From NCBI GenBank assembly GCA_036494675.1, contig DASXOA010000477.1, positions 1 to 7,527 of the forward strand: 7,527 bases of DNA, written 5' to 3'. The translations under genes and the position numbers were made by a program. Below are positions 5,502 to 7,527 of the stretch, piece after piece. The stretch comes from Rugosimonospora sp036494675 (GTDB lineage: Bacteria > Actinomycetota > Actinomycetes > Mycobacteriales > Micromonosporaceae). The notes under the pieces are model-generated. The model did not search any database and was not told the origin of the DNA. It saw nothing but the letters and a program-made list of their open reading frames with translations. Numbering within the stretch: position 1 is the first letter of the stretch; each line of letters starts with the position of its first letter.

Positions 5502-7232
5502 ATGACCACGTTCACTGTGTGGGCGCCGGACGCCGACCGGGTCCGGCTGCGCGTAGCTGGGAGCGACAGAGCGATGGCCAGGGAGAACGACGGTTGGTGG
5601 TACGCCGAGGTGCCGGAGGCCGGCCCCGGCACCGACTACGCGTACCTGCTGGACGACGACGACACACCGCTGCCCGATCCGCAGTCCCGCCGGCAACCGC
5701 TCGGCGTGCACGGACCCAGCCGGGTCTACGACCATGCCGCGTTCGAGTGGACCGACGCGGCGTGGACCGGTCGGCAGCTGCCCGGCGCCGTGCTCTACGA
5801 GCTGCACATCGGCACCTTCACGCCGGAAGGCACGTTCGACGCCGCGATCGGCCACCTCGACCACCTCGTCGACCTCGGCGTCGACCTGGTCGAACTGCTC
5901 CCGGTCAACGCGTTCAACGGCGAGCACAACTGGGGGTACGACGGCGTCTGCTGGTACGCGCCGCACGAGCCCTACGGCGGGCCGGACGGGCTCAAGCGCC
6001 TGGTGGACGCGTGCCACAACCGCGGTCTCGGCGTGGTGTTCGACGTCGTGTACAACCACTTCGGCCCGTCCGGGGCGTACGCGCCGCGGTTCGCGCCCTA
6101 CCTCGCCCAGGGCAGCAACACCTGGGGCCGCTCGGTCAACCTGGACGGTCCGCGCTCCGACGAGGTACGCCGCTACATCATCGACAGCGCGCTGATGTGG
6201 CTGCGCGAGTACCACGTGGACGGGCTGCGGCTGGACGCCGTCCACGCGCTGGCCGACCACCGCGCGGTGCACCTGCTGGAGGAGTTGGCCGTCGAGGTCG
6301 AGGCGCTGTCCACGCACCTGGGGCGGCCGCTGTCGCTGATCGCCGAGTCCGACCTCAACGATCCGCGCCTGATCAGCGCGCGCGAGGCCGGCGGGTACGG
6401 GCTGCACGCGCAGTGGGACGACGACGTGCACCATGCGCTGCACGCCCTTCTGACCGGCGAGCGCCAAGGCTACTACGCCGACTTCGGTTCCCTGGGGTGC
6501 CTGTCGGACGTGTTGAGAAGCGCGTACTTCCACGCCGGTACCTGGTCGGAGTTCCGGGGTCGGACCCACGGCCGGCCGGTCGACCGCCCCCGGACCCCGG
6601 GCCACCGCTTCGTGGCGTACCTGCAGAACCACGACCAGATCGGCAACCGCGCCACCGGCGAGCGGATGTCCGCGCTGCTGCCCGACTCGCTGCTGCGCGT
6701 CGGTGCCACCCTGCTGCTGACCGCGCCGTTCACGCCGATGCTGTTCATGGGTGAGGAGTGGGCGGCGTCGACCCCGTGGCAGTTCTTCACCAGCCACCCC
6801 GAGGCGGACCTGGCCGCGGCGGTCGCGGGCGGCCGGCGGCGGGAGTTCGCCACCCACGGCTGGGCCGGCGCCGACGTGCCCGACCCGCAGGACCCGGCGA
6901 CGTTCGCCCGCTCGAAGCTCGACTGGGCAGAACTCGAACGGCCCGGGCACGCCGAGATGCTGGCGTTCTACCGGCGGCTGATCGCGCTGCGCAGGGCGTG
7001 GCCGGACCTGTCCGACCCCCGGCTCGACCGGGTCGAGGTGCACCACGGGGACCGGTTCATCGCGATCCGGCGCGGCAGCTGTGTGGTGCTGGCCAATTTC
7101 GCCGACCAGAACCGCCGCATCGGGCTCGACGAGTGGCCCCGCGACGTGCTGCTGGCCACCGAGCCGGGGCTGGTGCTGATCCGCAGCGCGGTGGAGTTGC
7201 CGCCGCGGTCGGCCGCCGTGATCCGCTGCTGA
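5502..7232 (+). CDS. treZ: Malto-oligosyltrehalose trehalohydrolase
   Basis: 576 residues, the normal length for TreZ (EC 3.2.1.141, GH13). It hydrolyses the bond next to the terminal alpha,alpha-1,1-linked trehalosyl unit made by TreY on maltodextrins, releasing trehalose in the cytoplasm. An N-terminal beta-sandwich (FTVWAPDADRVRLRV, ~3-90) precedes the barrel. The four GH13 regions are present: DVVYNH (181-186), GLRLDAVHAL with nucleophile Asp245, LIAESDLND with acid/base Glu282, and QNHDQIGNR with Asp378. A C-terminal beta domain ends the protein. The ATG at 5502 fits the family N-terminus although the nearby AGGGA is almost too close; GTG 5454 and ATG 5466 in frame would add 16 or 12 residues unlike the family. 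TreY and TreX, often adjacent, are absent here. Proximity to the K+ channel suggests an osmotic-stress role. Confidence 0.96.
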   Translation: MTTFTVWAPDADRVRLRVAGSDRAMARENDGWWYAEVPEAGPGTDYAYLLDDDDTPLPDPQSRRQPLGVHGPSRVYDHAAFEWTDAAWTGRQLPGAVLYELHIGTFTPEGTFDAAIGHLDHLVDLGVDLVELLPVNAFNGEHNWGYDGVCWYAPHEPYGGPDGLKRLVDACHNRGLGVVFDVVYNHFGPSGAYAPRFAPYLAQGSNTWGRSVNLDGPRSDEVRRYIIDSALMWLREYHVDGLRLDAVHALADHRAVHLLEELAVEVEALSTHLGRPLSLIAESDLNDPRLISAREAGGYGLHAQWDDDVHHALHALLTGERQGYYADFGSLGCLSDVLRSAYFHAGTWSEFRGRTHGRPVDRPRTPGHRFVAYLQNHDQIGNRATGERMSALLPDSLLRVGATLLLTAPFTPMLFMGEEWAASTPWQFFTSHPEADLAAAVAGGRRREFATHGWAGADVPDPQDPATFARSKLDWAELERPGHAEMLAFYRRLIALRRAWPDLSDPRLDRVEVHHGDRFIAIRRGSCVVLANFADQNRRIGLDEWPRDVLLATEPGLVLIRSAVELPPRSAAVIRC

Positions 7233-7245
7233 CGTTCGCGGCGAA

Positions 7246-7283
7246 CCCGGCCGGCTGATCCGACCTGCGAGTCCGGCCGGGTC
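7246..7283 (+). terminator. Probable hairpin terminator after treZ
   Basis: ACCCGGCCGG (7246-7255) and CCGGCCGGGT (7274-7283) can pair over 10 bp around an 18-base loop, beginning 13 bases after the treZ stop. There is no T-tract. The long loop makes this weaker than the hairpin at 4215. Confidence 0.5.
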
Positions 7284-7305
7284 CGGCCGCGGCCGCCCGG
7301 CACGT

Positions 7306-7311
7306 AGACTC
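7306..7311 (+). promoter_or_regulatory. Candidate -10 for the SARP regulator gene
   Basis: TAGACT fits TAnnnT and lies 60 bases before the GTG at 7366, after the treZ hairpin. No clear -35 is present, as is common in actinobacteria. Confidence 0.4.
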
Positions 7312-7365
7312 GCCGTCGGGTCATCGTCACCGTTGCTGCCGGGCGGACGGTGGAGGGGGAACCGC

Positions 7366-7527
7366 GTGCAGTTCCGCGTGTTGGGCCGGGTCGAAGCCGA
7401 CCACGACGGCGAACCGGTACCGCTGGGCAGGCGCCGCGAACGGTGCCTGTTCGGCGTGCTGCTGCTCGACGCCGGCGTGTCCATCCCGGCCGACCGGTTG
7501 GCCCGCCTGCTCTGGGACGACCAGCCC
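7366..7527 (+). CDS. SARP-family transcriptional regulator (N-terminal part)
   Basis: GTG 7366 follows GGAGGGGGA (7352-7360) at five bases, and the frame is open for 54 codons to the right edge. The sequence matches the start of the winged-helix DNA-binding domain of Streptomyces antibiotic regulatory proteins (AfsR/DnrI type): FRVLGRVEA, then an LGRRRERCLFGVLLLDAG helix region, then IPADRLARLLWDD. The usual form is VLGPVEV, LGxRKQRALLALLLL and VSVDRLVDALWGD. In the family this domain is followed by a bacterial transcriptional activator domain and sometimes an NB-ARC ATPase; neither can be seen here. SARPs activate biosynthetic gene clusters and other genes by binding direct heptameric repeats. 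The targets are unknown. It appears to begin its own transcription unit. Confidence 0.85.
   Translation, partial: MQFRVLGRVEADHDGEPVPLGRRRERCLFGVLLLDAGVSIPADRLARLLWDDQP

Noticed and set aside
5475..7484. 669-codon minus-strand open frame opposite treZ
   Set aside because: It is the complement of a fully conserved treZ; its own translation is compositionally biased and shows no motif.

Overview
The window is about 70% G+C. Its coding frames show strong G/C bias at third codon positions, it uses GTG starts often, and its candidate promoters are mostly -10-only (TAnnnT). This points to a high-GC actinobacterium. The mix of gene families and the SARP-type regulator would suit the Micromonosporaceae or a related filamentous group, but that placement is inference.

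Layout. At the left edge a 15-bp tandem repeat lies inside what is best read as the 5' end of a leftward gene (start at 167, strong Shine-Dalgarno). The next ~390 bp are AT-richer and look intergenic. A candidate 47-codon ORF (555-698) then overlaps the start of a membrane family 2 glycosyltransferase (695-2104). A small hotdog-fold acyl-CoA thioesterase (2136-2558) converges on it from the minus strand. Divergent from the thioesterase, behind a 160-bp gap with an 11-bp direct repeat, is a secreted PI-PLC-X family protein (2718-4202). Its catalytic barrel appears to be interrupted by three ~45-49-residue repeats. A strong hairpin terminator follows.

The next block may be one transcription unit: a plausible promoter, a 50-aa small protein (4367-4519), a TMEM175-type potassium channel (4584-5288), an ATGA-overlapping 70-codon ORF (5285-5497), and treZ, malto-oligosyltrehalose trehalohydrolase (5502-7232). 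A hairpin lies after treZ. The right edge cuts the first 54 codons of a SARP-family regulator (7366 onward).

How the genes work together. The clearest functional pairing is the K+ channel with TreZ, since potassium flux and trehalose are both osmotic-stress responses. treY and treX are not in this window, so the trehalose pathway must be completed elsewhere. The glycosyltransferase, thioesterase and PI-PLC show no obvious shared pathway. I see no phage, IS element, CRISPR, tRNA or rRNA, and no clear evidence of a new defence or biosynthetic system. The most interesting items are the non-canonical glycosyltransferase active site, the split PI-PLC barrel, and the small ORFs tied by overlaps to the glycosyltransferase, the channel and treZ.
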